From positions 4,583,501-4,647,500 of the forward strand of contig NZ_JBANRJ010000001.1 of the NCBI RefSeq assembly GCF_037154075.1: a stretch of 64,000 nt of DNA, written 5' to 3'. The notes beneath the pieces are model-generated. The model was given only the letters and a program-made list of their open reading frames with translations, was not told where the DNA came from and searched no databases. This stretch comes from Sphingobium aromaticiconvertens (GTDB lineage: Bacteria > Pseudomonadota > Alphaproteobacteria > Sphingomonadales > Sphingomonadaceae). The position numbers and the translations under genes are program-made. The first letter of the stretch is position 1, and every line of letters starts with the position of its first letter. Shown piece after piece: positions 44,233 through 52,052 of this stretch.

Positions 44233-44438
44233 TGACGCATTGGCGCTATCCCGCTCTCGACCGTTTCTTGCTGCCCAGCCTTTCGCTTTGACGGCTCAGA
44301 AGCAGACCGAATTTTCAGCACGCGTCGTAGCTGCGATGGGCTGTTTGCTGTCAGGCAGCTTTCGTACGATCGAAGCGTGGAAGCAGCAGTTCGATCAAAT
44401 GTTCGCCGATCGACGCTCGCGACCATTTGCCGTCAGCC

Positions 44439-45113
44439 TCAGCTGTAGAAATTGTCCTGCAGATCCGTTCTAAGGGTCTGCAAGGCGACGTCATTCCGGT
44501 TGACTGCAAAATAAGCATGATAATCTGCGGGAGAGCCGTCGCGTATCGGCGCGGGCAATCCATAATGCTGGAGAAAGCACGCCAAAAGGTTCGGCGTGTC
44601 TTCTGCTATATACTGCTCGTCCTTACGACCGATCAATGTCCCGACCAAGGGTAAACCGCTAAACGCGACAAGCGCATCGGCCGCGAAGCAGGGAGAATGC
44701 CGCTCCGCTGCGCGCGCGATCAGGATGGTGCGCACCGTCCAGGCGACCCGCTTGGCGCCTAGCGCCCCGTCGAGCGTGTCCGGGAAGTTTGCCAGATACC
44801 AGGCGAGGTCGGATGCCTTGCGGATTTCATCCGCATAATTCGGCTTGAACCGGAAGGCACCGGCGAGGCTCCCAAGCCGGTTTTCCGGATCATGAAGCGA
44901 TCGGGCCTCGCGAACGATGTGGCACAGAAACAGGTCTCCGGCCTGCGCGTCGCGGAGCAGTGATGTCCATGGATAGAGATAGATCGAGAGCGTTCCCATG
45001 CTGACATGCCGGGCATGATCTTCGTCGGTAATCATCAGCAGATCGACATCGGAACCCGACACCGCATCGCCGCGCGCTTGGCTGCCATAAAGCGCAACCG
45101 CGGCAATCGTCAT
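44439..45113 (-). CDS. Nucleotidyltransferase (MNT-type) next to capW
   Basis: 224-residue protein with an N-terminal minimal nucleotidyltransferase motif, VALYGSQARGDAVSGSDVDL (GSxxRG...DxD), and a helical C-terminal part resembling HEPN-like or substrate domains (ADEIRKASDLAWYLANFPDT, RVAWTVRTILIARAAERHSP). It may transfer AMP to a protein or nucleic acid target, as in MNT-HEPN antitoxins. It lies 28 bases after capW on the same strand and is probably under CapW control. GGGAGG precedes the ATG at 45113; an upstream ATG at 45272 overlaps capW out of frame and was rejected. Confidence 0.82.
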   Translation of the reverse strand: MTIAAVALYGSQARGDAVSGSDVDLLMITDEDHARHVSMGTLSIYLYPWTSLLRDAQAGDLFLCHIVREARSLHDPENRLGSLAGAFRFKPNYADEIRKASDLAWYLANFPDTLDGALGAKRVAWTVRTILIARAAERHSPCFAADALVAFSGLPLVGTLIGRKDEQYIAEDTPNLLACFLQHYGLPAPIRDGSPADYHAYFAVNRNDVALQTLRTDLQDNFYS

Positions 45114-45141
45114 CGAACAACCCTCCCGGGGAGTGCGACGG

Positions 45142-46065
45142 TCATGCGGCCGGGCCGCGGCGTAGCGCTTGGTTGGTAAGCTCCCGTGCGACGCCCCGTG
45201 CCTGCTCGACCTCGACACGGTTGGTGAGCTGAAGCTGCTGCTTAAACGGGCTGAGGATGCCAGGCGCCACATCGAGATTAAGTTCGCTCATCAGATAGAA
45301 GCTCAGACTCAGCCTGCAGGGTACGAGAAGCTTATGATCGACCATGCGATATTCGCGGGCGATCGCCTCTCGCCGCTCTGCCGGTAGCGCCTCATTGGGG
45401 ATAACCTCGAGATTGATCATGTGCGCCCACTCGAAATCGAGCGCAGGATCGATTGGACAGGGTCGTTCGTCGGCGACGGCTACTATCCGGCCCAGCACAT
45501 AATCGCGAAAGTCATTATGCTCGCGTGCCCAAGAGCGGACATACCATTTGCCCCCGGCATAAGCGAACGCATGGGGCGCGATCGTGCGCGCTTCTGATGA
45601 CGACCCAGTCAACGACAGATAGGAGATGTCGATCTCCTTGCGCTCTTTGATCGCCGCCAGGACGCTGAGCAGGATCGCCGTATCTGTCGGTTGGCGTTTA
45701 AGTGTGGCGACCTCGACGCGGGGCATCGCATCGAACCAAGTGTCCTCCATCCGCATCCACCCACCGGCGATCGCGACGATTTGAAGGAGATAATGGTCAG
45801 TGAAGGCGCCGACGAAGATGGGCGAGAAGGCCGGAGTTCTAACGAACGCTTTCAGCGTCGCATCATAAACGATATTCTCCGGCGCCAGCCGCTCATAATC
45901 CTTAATATCGGCCGATCCTTGCGGCGCAGAAATGCCGAACATGTCCGTCAGGTCGCTACGATTAAGCCTGCCCGACCAAAAAAGGCGGAACTCGATGAAC
46001 TCCAGGCGACGGCGCACGCTCCAACGGGGGCTCGTAAGTGACTGCTCTGGCTTGATTTCTGACAT
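45142..46065 (-). CDS. capW: WYL-domain repressor CapW of CBASS
   Basis: 307-residue regulator with an N-terminal winged HTH (RRRLEFIEFRLFWSGRLNRS, DLTDMFGISAPQGSADIKDY), a WYL domain (KEIDISYLSLTGS, RTIAPHAFAYAGGKWYVRSW) and a C-terminal extension. It is divergent from the CBASS operon, the arrangement described for CapW repressors, which keep CBASS low until DNA damage or a related signal. Three TGTTTAT half sites lie in the gap between it and capV. The ATG at 46065 was chosen because an upstream ATG at 46176 would place the start across the operators and inside capV. Confidence 0.88.
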   Translation of the reverse strand: MSEIKPEQSLTSPRWSVRRRLEFIEFRLFWSGRLNRSDLTDMFGISAPQGSADIKDYERLAPENIVYDATLKAFVRTPAFSPIFVGAFTDHYLLQIVAIAGGWMRMEDTWFDAMPRVEVATLKRQPTDTAILLSVLAAIKERKEIDISYLSLTGSSSEARTIAPHAFAYAGGKWYVRSWAREHNDFRDYVLGRIVAVADERPCPIDPALDFEWAHMINLEVIPNEALPAERREAIAREYRMVDHKLLVPCRLSLSFYLMSELNLDVAPGILSPFKQQLQLTNRVEVEQARGVARELTNQALRRGPAA

Positions 46066-46075
46066 TAGCTTTTCC

Positions 46076-46136
46076 TGTTTATCGGAAACACATAAACAAA
46101 GTTTATTGGTAGTCTGATTTCGTGTTATGTTTATCG
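46076..46136. promoter_or_regulatory. CapW operator region (TGTTTAT repeats)
   Basis: TGTTTAT (46076-46082) and ATAAACA (46092-46098) form an inverted repeat with a 9-base spacer. ATAAAC-AAA-GTTTAT (46092-46106) forms a second, perfect one. A direct repeat TGTTTATCG occurs at 46076 and again at 46128. The region is AT-rich against a GC-rich background and lies between the divergent capW and capV starts. Confidence 0.65.
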
Positions 46137-46166
46137 CCTTATCAACGACTCGGGTCAACCAATTCG

Positions 46167-47324
46167 ATGGGCGCATTGCAGGAGGAAGGGGCGGCAGACA
46201 ACGGCGAGAAATCGCGCCAGCGCCCCTATCGTGTTCTTAGTCTCGACGGCGGCGGTATGCGCGGTATCTATACCGCTGCCTTTCTCGACCGGCTTCTGAC
46301 GCAACACGCCGCCCGAACCCGGGGTCCCGCGCTCGACCTCGGCCTTGGCTTTGACCTGATCACTGGCACCAGCACCGGCGCGATCGTCGGGGCCGCTGCC
46401 GCAATTGGTGTACCGATGCGCGATATAGTTACTCTCTACCGCGCTTATGGTGCGAAGATCTTCCCGCACCGGATCAAGGGCAAATTGAGCGCCATCTTCC
46501 GCGCGATCACGGGCGGCCACTATGTCCGTCGGGGCGACGCTGCGCTCAAGATTGCGCTCGACGGGGTGCTTGGCGATATCACCTTGAGCCAAGTGTTCGA
46601 CCAGCGCGGGATCGCGATGTCGATCCCGGCCGTGCGCATGAGCACCCATAAGGCTTGGGTGTTCAAGAAGACGCCCAAGAGCGGCCCGCGCGATGATCAT
46701 TATCGGCTCGCGGACATCTGCCTCGCCTCGAGCGCAGCGCCGATCTATCGAGCACTCGCGGCCATTGACGATCCTTCCGGTAAGGAGGGCGGCAAGCAGG
46801 TATTCTGCGACGGGGGACTTTGGGCCAACAACCCGATCATGGTCGGGTTCACCGATGCGCTCGCCAACGCAGCTCCCGGCCAAGCGATCGAAATCTTTTC
46901 GCTGGGCACCTGCCCTCGCCCCGAAGGCGAACATATCCGCGGCGACAAGGTCAACCGCTCGATGCTGGGCTGGAGCCTGGGTGCCGATGTCGCCCCGCTT
47001 AGCATCTCTGCGCAAGAATTCGCTTATGACAATATGGCGCGGCTCTTGGCCATCGCGATGAGCGATTGCGGCCGCTCGATCAGCCGGGTACGCTTCCCCA
47101 ACAAGCCGGTGCCCGCCAGCATGCTCGAATTTCTGGCGCTCGACGATAGCAGGCCCGAGGCGATGGAGCGCTTGATCCAGCAAGCCCACACTGATGCCGA
47201 CGCGACACGCAGTGCTTGCGATGATCCTAACGACACAGATGGCCGTCTCATCCGCTCGATGCTCGAATCCCTACCACCGCTTGACCCGGCCAAAACCCTG
47301 TGCCGCGCCCCTGAATCTGCCTGA
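46167..47324 (+). CDS. capV: CBASS effector CapV, patatin-like phospholipase
   Basis: 385-residue patatin phospholipase. RVLSLDGGGMRGIYT (about residues 22-35) gives the oxyanion hole, LITGTSTGAIVG contains the nucleophile Ser69, and FCDGGLWANNPI holds the catalytic Asp. In type II CBASS, CapV is switched on by a cyclic nucleotide and degrades the inner membrane, killing the infected cell. It is the first gene of the CBASS operon and precedes the CD-NTase by 8 bases. The ATG at 46167 was preferred to a GTG at 46122, which lies within the operator repeats. Confidence 0.92.
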   Translation: MGALQEEGAADNGEKSRQRPYRVLSLDGGGMRGIYTAAFLDRLLTQHAARTRGPALDLGLGFDLITGTSTGAIVGAAAAIGVPMRDIVTLYRAYGAKIFPHRIKGKLSAIFRAITGGHYVRRGDAALKIALDGVLGDITLSQVFDQRGIAMSIPAVRMSTHKAWVFKKTPKSGPRDDHYRLADICLASSAAPIYRALAAIDDPSGKEGGKQVFCDGGLWANNPIMVGFTDALANAAPGQAIEIFSLGTCPRPEGEHIRGDKVNRSMLGWSLGADVAPLSISAQEFAYDNMARLLAIAMSDCGRSISRVRFPNKPVPASMLEFLALDDSRPEAMERLIQQAHTDADATRSACDDPNDTDGRLIRSMLESLPPLDPAKTLCRAPESA

Positions 47325-47548
47325 GAGGACCGATGATGTACGATTGCGACAAAGATATCCGTGCCTTTCACAAGGACGAAGTCACTCTGCCCCAGACTGA
47401 GCAGGACGCGATGCGCGATCGGCGTGATCGCAACCGCAAGCGCCTGCGCGAAGGGCTCAGCAAGGCCAGCAAGCCAGCCCCCGACGAGTTCGTCAAGCAG
47501 GGGTCCTACGCCATGAAGACGATGCTACGGCACCCGCAGAACGACTAT

Positions 47549-47557
47549 GACATCGAT
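47549..47557 (+). repeat. Left 9-bp target duplication of IS copy 2
   Basis: GACATCGAT directly before the IS, identical to the bases directly after it (49081-49089). Only a 9-base repeat fits; lengths of 3 to 5 do not match. Confidence 0.9.
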
Positions 47558-47642
47558 TGTCCGCCGTCAGCACCAATGGCACAGATTTGAGGTTGTAAAT
47601 TAAGGAGGGTTTGGGCTTCGTCGTAGTGACGAAGGAACGAAG

Positions 47643-48029
47643 ATGAAGCCCAAACCCTCCTTGAAAAATTCGCCGACAAAGGCCCCTGCTGAGCGTGTTG
47701 TGAAGGATATCCGGCGGCAGACCCGGCGCCATTTCTCAGCCGAAGACAAGATCCGTATTGTGCTGGACGGTCTGCGCGGCGAGGACAGCATCGCCGAGTT
47801 GTGCCGCAAGGAAGGCATTGCCCAAAGCCTGTATTACACCTGGTCGAAGGAGTTCATGGAAGCGGGCAAGCGGCGCCTGGCCGGTGACACCGCCCGTGCT
47901 GCGACCACTGGCGAGGTGCAGGATCTGCGCCGCGAGGCCCGTGCCCTGAAGGAATGCGTGGCCGACCTGACGCTGGAAAACCGCCTGCTTAAAAAAAGCA
48001 TGATCGCGGATGGGGGCGACGACGAATGA
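47643..48029 (+). CDS. IS3-family transposase OrfA (copy 2)
   Basis: 128-residue HTH/coiled-coil subunit with the same sequence as the copy 1 OrfA. Its stop overlaps the orfB start (ATGA). Confidence 0.95.
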   Translation: MKPKPSLKNSPTKAPAERVVKDIRRQTRRHFSAEDKIRIVLDGLRGEDSIAELCRKEGIAQSLYYTWSKEFMEAGKRRLAGDTARAATTGEVQDLRREARALKECVADLTLENRLLKKSMIADGGDDE

Positions 48030-49006
48030 GGTATCCCGCATCCGAAAAGCTCGAGATCATCCGGATCGTCGAGCAGTCGCACCTGCCCGCCAAGCACACG
48101 CTGGACAAACTCGGCATCCCCCGCCGGACGTTCTACCGCTGGTACGATCGCTTCGTCGAAGGCGGGCCGGAGGCGCTGGAAGATCGGCCATCGGCGCCGA
48201 GTCGGGTGTGGAACCGCATCGGCGACGATATCCAGGGCCAGATCGTCGAGATGGCGCTGGATTACAGCGAGCTGTCACCGCGCGAACTGGCGGTGCGCTT
48301 CACCGACGAGAAGCGCTACTTCGTGTCGGAGGCCACCGTTTACCGCCTGTTGAAGGCCCACGATCTGATTACCAGTCCGGCCTATGTGGTGATCAAGGCC
48401 GCCGATCGCTTCCATACCCAGACCACGCGTCCGAACGAGATGTGGCAGACCGATTTTACCTACTTCAAGATCATCGGGTGGGGCTGGATGTACCTGTCGA
48501 CCGTGCTCGACGACTTCTCGCGCTACATTATCGCCTGGAAACTGTGCACCAACATGCGCGCCGAGGATGTCACCGACACGCTGGACCTGGCCCTTAAGGC
48601 TTCCGGCTGCGACAGCGCCACCGTGCTGCACAAGCCCAGGCTGCTCAGCGATAACGGCCCCAGCTACATCGCGGGCGAACTGGCGGAATACATCGATGCC
48701 CAGAAGATGAGCCATGTACGCGGCGCTCCGATGCACCCCCAGACCCAAGGCAAGATCGAGCGCTGGCACCAAACCCTGAAAAACCGCATCCTGCTGGAAA
48801 ACTACTTCCTGCCCGGCGACCTTGAGGCCCAGATCGAGGCCTTCGTCGAGCATTACAACAACCAGCGTTACCACGAGAGCCTGAACAACGTGACGCCCGC
48901 CGACGCCTACCTCGGCAGGGCTCCCGCCATCATCAAACAGCGCGAAAGGATCAAGCGAAAGACCATCGAATATCGGCGCTTGCAACACCGCAGGCTCGCC
49001 GCTTAA
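48026..49006 (+). CDS. IS3-family transposase OrfB (copy 2)
   Basis: 326-residue DDE transposase with the same sequence as the copy 1 OrfB, all three catalytic residues intact (TDFTYF, SDNGPS, GKIERW). Confidence 0.95.
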   Translation: MRYPASEKLEIIRIVEQSHLPAKHTLDKLGIPRRTFYRWYDRFVEGGPEALEDRPSAPSRVWNRIGDDIQGQIVEMALDYSELSPRELAVRFTDEKRYFVSEATVYRLLKAHDLITSPAYVVIKAADRFHTQTTRPNEMWQTDFTYFKIIGWGWMYLSTVLDDFSRYIIAWKLCTNMRAEDVTDTLDLALKASGCDSATVLHKPRLLSDNGPSYIAGELAEYIDAQKMSHVRGAPMHPQTQGKIERWHQTLKNRILLENYFLPGDLEAQIEAFVEHYNNQRYHESLNNVTPADAYLGRAPAIIKQRERIKRKTIEYRRLQHRRLAA

Positions 49007-49080
49007 CATCAACCCCAAGACGAGGCCCGCACTCCGCTAATTTACGACGCGACGTGTGCCAAATGTTCTGACGACGGACA

Positions 49081-49089
49081 GACATCGAT
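49081..49089 (+). repeat. Right 9-bp target duplication of IS copy 2
   Basis: GACATCGAT immediately after the IS end; the CD-NTase reading frame resumes in phase right after it. Confidence 0.9.
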
Positions 49090-49900
49090 GACGGCGTCTA
49101 TTTCATGAAGGCCGATCTCGTCGGCGATCGCGGCGCTGAAATGACCTCGCTCCAGGCGCGACAGATGGTGCGCGATGCGGTGGACGATGGCGGCTTCAAG
49201 CGGAAGCCCGAGGTCCGCCCCAATTGCGTGCGCATCTTCTACGAGAAGGGCTATCATGTTGACATGCCGGTTTACCGGAAGGTCGAGGAGAATGGCACGA
49301 CCGTCTATGAGCTTGCGTCGTCGAGCGGGTGGAAGCGATCGGACGCCCGCGATGTCACCAAGTGGTTCGACGACGCGCGAAGCAACAGCAATGATGGCGC
49401 CCAGCTGCGCCGTCTCGTGCGTGAGATCAAGAAGTTCGCTCGCAGCCGGACCAGCTGGAGCGGGTCGATCCTCTCAGGCTTCGGCATCACCGCGCTGGTC
49501 GTCGACTGCCAGCGCCTCAATGCCAATCGCGAGGACCGCGCCCTCTACGACACTATGAAGGCTGTCCGCGACCGGCTGAACTATAATCTGGTGGTCGCTC
49601 ACCCCGTCACGCCCAACGACTTCATCACCAGCGGAAGCGACGACGCCAAGGCGCGGATGCTGCGCGACAAGCTCAGCCAGGCGCTGACTTGGCTTGCGCC
49701 GCTTTTCGAAACCGACTGTACGCGCTCCCAGGCTCTCGACTGCTGGGACAAGGTCTACAACACGACCTATTTCAGCGAACGCGGCGAGGACGAGGCCCGC
49801 GCCGCCGCGTCCTATGCCGCGCCGATTGCAACCTCGGCCGCGCTCATCGGCCTGGAAAGCTATGCCGGTGCGGCGGTCTCCTCGTCGGGAGGAGGCCGCC

Positions 49901-51751
49901 ATGCCTAATGTCGCGGGCTTCGGCGCCCTCGGCTTCGAGCGTGCGATCGTACGTCTCGAGGCTGCCTTGCGCGAGCATCTGCCCGCCCCACATAGGCGGC
50001 TGACGACTGAGGAGGTCAAGGCGGCCTATCCGAGTCGGAGCTTCGAGCGAGGCTGGCGTATCGACATGCTCTGTAGCGATGATGTCACCCGCCAGATCGA
50101 TCTTCTCGTCACTCGCGCCTTTCCGGCCGGATACCCGCGAACGGCGCTGGTCAACCCGCCCGACATGCTTACTTGGCCGCACGTCGAGCGTGACGGTATT
50201 TTGTGCCTGTTGCCGGTCTTAGCCGAGGTCGATGCCGAAGACCCTGGGCAAGTCGGTCTCAATCTGATCGGTCGCTCGGCGCGCCTGATCGAGGAATTGC
50301 TCGTAGGTGATATCGTCGAGCGCGACTTCCGGGAAGAGTTCCTAACTTATTGGTTCTATGCATCGGATGTCCGGACGAAGGTCACCAGCCTCATCGACCC
50401 TGTCTGCCCATCGCGCAAGATCCGTGTTTGGCGCGGCGAGGATATGGTCGTCGCCGGCGAGAATGAGGCGCAGCTCAATCATTGGCTGGTTAATCGCTTT
50501 GGCAAGCGGTCGGGCAAGAAGACCTTCCACACCGAATCCGCAGCCTTCCTTTGGTTGCCGCAGCCGCCACTGCCCTCGGACTATCCCCAGACGGGCGCCG
50601 ATTTGATCGCGCTTGCCACGAGTGCCGGGGAAGTGGATGCTGCGATCCTCGCCGACGTCGCAGGGGCACACCACAAGGATGTCCTCGTTCTGATCGGCGC
50701 TGAAGGCCGTGGCGGCGCCGGGCTCGTCGCTGCCACGACCACCGCCGCCCGCAAGATCTCTTCGCGAGACGGTCATGTCGAAAAGCCTTTAACCAAGGGT
50801 TTTACGGCTGCCGGGATGCCGCCGGCGATCGCGGCCGCGCGGGTCTATTCGGCCGCGCGCGTGCTTAAGAGCGAGGTGTCGCGCGCCGATGCCGCCTGGG
50901 TCCATGGTCGCGGCAAGGATCCGCGCACTGCACGGCTTCTCGCGAAGCAGATCACGGTCATCGGTGGCGGCGCGATCGGCAGTTCGGTCACAGCGAGGCT
51001 GGTGCGGGCCGGGGTGGGCACCAGCCATATCGTCGACCCCCAGGATTTCGACTGGCCCAATATCGGGCGCCATGAGCTGGGGGCCAGCTCGGTCGGCAAG
51101 AACAAGGCGTTCGAACTGGCCGCGCGGTTCAGCCAGGATTTCCCGCATCTGGCGATCACAGGCCATAATGTCGGCGCGCAGCGCCTGATCGACGGCTATG
51201 AGGATCTCCTCGCCAACAGCGACTTGATCATCGCGACGACCGGCAGTTGGGACGCAGAAGGCGCTCTCAATCGGTGGCATGTAGTGAACGGGCGCAAGGT
51301 GCCGATCCTTTACGGATGGACTGAGAAACACGCAGCCGCCGGTCATGCCGTCCTCATCGAGGTTAAAGGCGGGTGCCTGCGCTGCGGGATGAGTCCAACG
51401 GGCACCCCAACCTTTAAAGCAAGCCTTTGGGCGGATGGCCAGAATACAGTCGAGGAACCGTCGTGCGGCAATCATTTCACGCCCTACGGCGCCGTTGAGC
51501 TGGGACATGTCGTCGATGTGATCGCTGAAACCGCGCTCGGGGCGCTTCTCGACCCGCCACTCGCGTCGCGGCATCATATCTGGCTTACCGGCACAGCCCG
51601 GCTTGAAGCTGAAGGTGCCATGTGGACGGACAATGTGACCCTGTTAGGAGAGGATCTTGCTGTCGGTCAGAAGATTCTATCGCGAGACTGGCCCGCACGG
51701 GAATGCCCTGCCTGCGCACTGGCCGAAGATGCCCTGATCGCCGCCGAATGA
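49901..51751 (+). CDS. cap2: CBASS Cap2, E2-E1 ubiquitin-like conjugation enzyme
   Basis: 616-residue fusion of an N-terminal E2-like domain (residues ~1-160, catalytic Cys102 in DGILCLLP), a linker domain, and a C-terminal ThiF/E1-like domain with the nucleotide loop ITVIGGGAIGSSVTARLVRA near residue 350 and catalytic Cys522 in EPSCGNHF. CLRCG and CPAC are likely zinc ligands. Cap2 conjugates the CD-NTase C-terminus to target proteins and so primes it. It starts inside the CD-NTase gene (8-base overlap). Because the synthase is broken, Cap2 has no active substrate here. No Cap3 protease gene follows. Confidence 0.92.
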   Translation: MPNVAGFGALGFERAIVRLEAALREHLPAPHRRLTTEEVKAAYPSRSFERGWRIDMLCSDDVTRQIDLLVTRAFPAGYPRTALVNPPDMLTWPHVERDGILCLLPVLAEVDAEDPGQVGLNLIGRSARLIEELLVGDIVERDFREEFLTYWFYASDVRTKVTSLIDPVCPSRKIRVWRGEDMVVAGENEAQLNHWLVNRFGKRSGKKTFHTESAAFLWLPQPPLPSDYPQTGADLIALATSAGEVDAAILADVAGAHHKDVLVLIGAEGRGGAGLVAATTTAARKISSRDGHVEKPLTKGFTAAGMPPAIAAARVYSAARVLKSEVSRADAAWVHGRGKDPRTARLLAKQITVIGGGAIGSSVTARLVRAGVGTSHIVDPQDFDWPNIGRHELGASSVGKNKAFELAARFSQDFPHLAITGHNVGAQRLIDGYEDLLANSDLIIATTGSWDAEGALNRWHVVNGRKVPILYGWTEKHAAAGHAVLIEVKGGCLRCGMSPTGTPTFKASLWADGQNTVEEPSCGNHFTPYGAVELGHVVDVIAETALGALLDPPLASRHHIWLTGTARLEAEGAMWTDNVTLLGEDLAVGQKILSRDWPARECPACALAEDALIAAE

Positions 51752-51828
51752 TCTCGTTCGAAAGTATCCTGACAAAGGCACGACCGCATTTGAAAGCGTC
51801 GTCTCGGCGCTTGAATGACCGATACTAG
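51748..51828 (+). CDS. Tiny coupled frame at the cap3 position
   Basis: 26-codon frame (MISFESILTKARPHLKASSR and six more residues) whose ATG overlaps the cap2 stop (ATGA), exactly where the JAB-type protease gene cap3 would start in a full type II CBASS operon. No JAMM residues follow before or after its stop. It may be a cap3 remnant or chance. Confidence 0.25.
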   Translation: MISFESILTKARPHLKASSRRLNDRY

Positions 51829-52052
51829 GACGCAAAGCGGACATAGCGCCTCGTAGCCGGATCATCCGTTCTCTAGCTGTCGTTGCTCCAGAGCCAACTG
51901 AGCAGAATGTCCTATTTCCAGCCCCAAAACGGGTGGGCCTTGTCTAGCCTGCGAGAAAACTAGCAAACGGAATTTGCGACAGATCTTGGTCGCCTAAAGC
52001 CCATTCGTTTAGCTCTGGTCATAAGCATCCTTCTGAAGCTAAAATAGCAAAG
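51829..52052. other. Intergenic region after CBASS
   Basis: About 220 bases of lower GC content without a recognisable gene. It should contain the promoter of the following nucleotidyltransferase-HEPN gene. Confidence 0.4.

Larger units (their letters stand above)
47558..49080 (+). mobile_element. IS3-family insertion sequence, copy 2 (inside the CD-NTase)
   Basis: Second copy of the 1523-base element, in opposite orientation to copy 1, with ends TGTCCGCCGTCAGCAC and (other strand) TGTCCGTCGTCAGAAC. Its two proteins are identical to those of copy 1. A perfect 9-base direct repeat, GACATCGAT, flanks it, showing a simple recent insertion. Such a long duplication is unusual for IS3 elements, which mostly make 3-5 bases. 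Confidence 0.95.
47333..49908 (+). pseudogene. CBASS CD-NTase (DncV-like), interrupted by IS copy 2
   Basis: Cyclic-oligonucleotide synthase gene in two parts. Part one (47333-47557, 75 codons) carries FVKQGSYAMKTMLRHPQNDYDID; part two (49090-49908) resumes with DGVYFMKADLVGDRGAEM and ends SGGGRHA. Joined without the IS and one copy of the 9-base duplication they give a 347-residue protein with the GS...DYDIDDGVYF active site of DncV-type enzymes. The IS sits directly after the catalytic D-I-D codons, so neither fragment can be active: part one runs into the IS and stops at 47590. The Gly/Ala-rich tail ending in RHA fits a Cap2 conjugation substrate. ATG codons at 47333 and 47336 are both possible. 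Confidence 0.92.

Noticed and set aside
47333..47590. 85-residue independent small protein
   Set aside because: It is the 5' part of the CD-NTase running into the IS; the last 10 codons come from the IS end.
21096..49080. Composite transposon formed by the two IS copies
   Set aside because: Copy 2 has its own perfect target duplication on both sides, so it inserted alone, and the intervening 25 kb contains a conjugation backbone.
49105..49908. 267-residue stand-alone protein starting at the Met in FMKADL
   Set aside because: It lacks the GS and D-x-D active site and continues in frame with the CD-NTase 5' part when the IS is removed.
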